NCBI GenBank assembly: GCA_949318235.1
Contig: CASGGR010000039.1
Location: 992,001 to 1,056,000 of the forward strand
Length of the DNA: 64,000 bases
Direction: 5' to 3'
DNA from: Ecdyonurus torrentis
Lineage: Eukaryota > Arthropoda > Insecta > Ephemeroptera > Heptageniidae
This document shows, one piece after another, positions 63,966 through 64,000 of the stretch. Positions within the stretch are counted from its first letter, which is position 1. Every line of letters begins with the position of its first letter. A program made the translations under genes and the position numbers. The notes beneath the pieces were generated by a model. The model was given only the letters and a program-made list of their open reading frames with translations, was not told the origin of the DNA and did not search any database.

Positions 63966-64000
63966 GAATTGAAAAACCTATGTCATTAGTCAAATTTGAT
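63966..64000. repeat. Partial monomer at window end (i head)
   Basis: Thirty-five bases of the next monomer, with CATTAG as in i monomers. The array runs past the window. Confidence 0.9.

Larger units (their letters stand above)
1..64000. repeat. Tandem satellite array, 246-bp monomer, about 260 copies
   Basis: The block GAATTGAAAA recurs every 246 bases, at 1, 247, 493, 739 and so on to 63966, always in the same orientation. I count 260 full monomers plus a 35-base partial one. No insertion, inversion or unrelated sequence interrupts them. The counted monomer is about 28% G+C. All monomers share long invariant stretches (positions about 41-100 and 109-133) and differ in a few linked variable blocks, which define subfamilies. 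Arrays of this length and order are known as satellite DNA of eukaryotic centromeric or heterochromatic regions; the chromosomal location here is inference. I do not recognise the family. The array continues beyond both ends of the window. Confidence 0.98.

Noticed and set aside
1..64000. CRISPR array
   Set aside because: The repeated unit is 246 bp with sequence-related variable blocks, not short repeats separated by unrelated spacers, and there are no cas genes.
1..64000. Tandem insertion sequences, LTR or other transposon copies
   Set aside because: No terminal repeats, target-site duplications, transposase, integrase or reverse transcriptase frame is present. Monomers abut directly without spacers.
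1..64000. Repetitive protein gene (long repeat-domain ORF)
   Set aside because: Although 246 is divisible by three, every frame is stopped within each monomer, so no continuous repeat protein can be read.
1..64000. 5S rRNA or other tandem RNA gene array
   Set aside because: At about 28% G+C, the monomer shows no recognisable 5S control region, snRNA or tRNA box pattern and no stable long secondary structure on inspection.

Overview
The whole 64-kb window is one uninterrupted tandem satellite DNA array. A 246-bp monomer repeats head to tail about 260 times: 260 complete copies plus 35 bases of the next, taking the repeated GAATTGAAAA block at base 1 as the monomer start. I see no single-copy sequence, gene, RNA gene, transposon, CRISPR array or array edge on either strand. 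The monomer I counted base by base (bases 1-246) has 70 G+C, about 28%. Megabase-style satellite of this kind, with nested higher-order repeats (HORs), points to a eukaryotic nuclear chromosome, most likely centromeric, pericentromeric or another heterochromatic block. I do not recognise the family and cannot name the species; plant and insect are both plausible.

Monomer positions below count from GAATTGAAAA. About 41-100 is a nearly invariant core carrying a 12-bp palindrome and a second overlapping dyad. Variation is concentrated at 11-40 (head), 101-108, 135-143 and about 185-235 (tail). I name head types as follows. A has CATAAG near position 20. B has TTTTGAGTTAAATTTGATGAC. C has CTTAGTTTTGAG with ATAGTAAG. 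D has GAGTAAAATAG plus an EcoRI site. E has GAGTAAAACAG and is 247 bp. f/j have GTTATAAG, g has GATATAAG, h/h2 have CAAACTT with a broken palindrome, and i has CATTAG.

Layout: 1-2214 is a repeated 4-5-monomer block. 1231-10582 holds two copies of a 19-mer HOR (4676 bp), each with a nested tandem 6-mer (1477 bp). 9106-14519 holds two copies of an overlapping 11-mer (2707 bp). 14520-16979 is mostly C monomers in 492-bp dimers. 16980-22637 contains a 12-mer displacement (2952 bp) with a 4-mer inside. 22638-27803 is three tandem copies of a 7-mer (1722 bp). 27804-39611 is a mosaic of shorter displaced blocks. 39612-52403 is three copies of a 17-18-mer (4428, 4182, 4182 bp). 52404-54125 is transitional. 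54126-60521 is two copies of a 13-mer (3198 bp). 60522-64000 re-uses a 6-monomer module. B/C/D/E heads dominate the left quarter, A heads the middle, and f/g/h/i/j heads the right end.

All open frames are 67-69 codons, lie only on the minus strand, recur once per monomer and are closed by stops in every monomer. I treat them as by-products of the repeat. The features that deserve attention are structural: the strict 246-bp register, the nested and changing HOR units, the chimeric monomers, and the dyad-rich conserved core.
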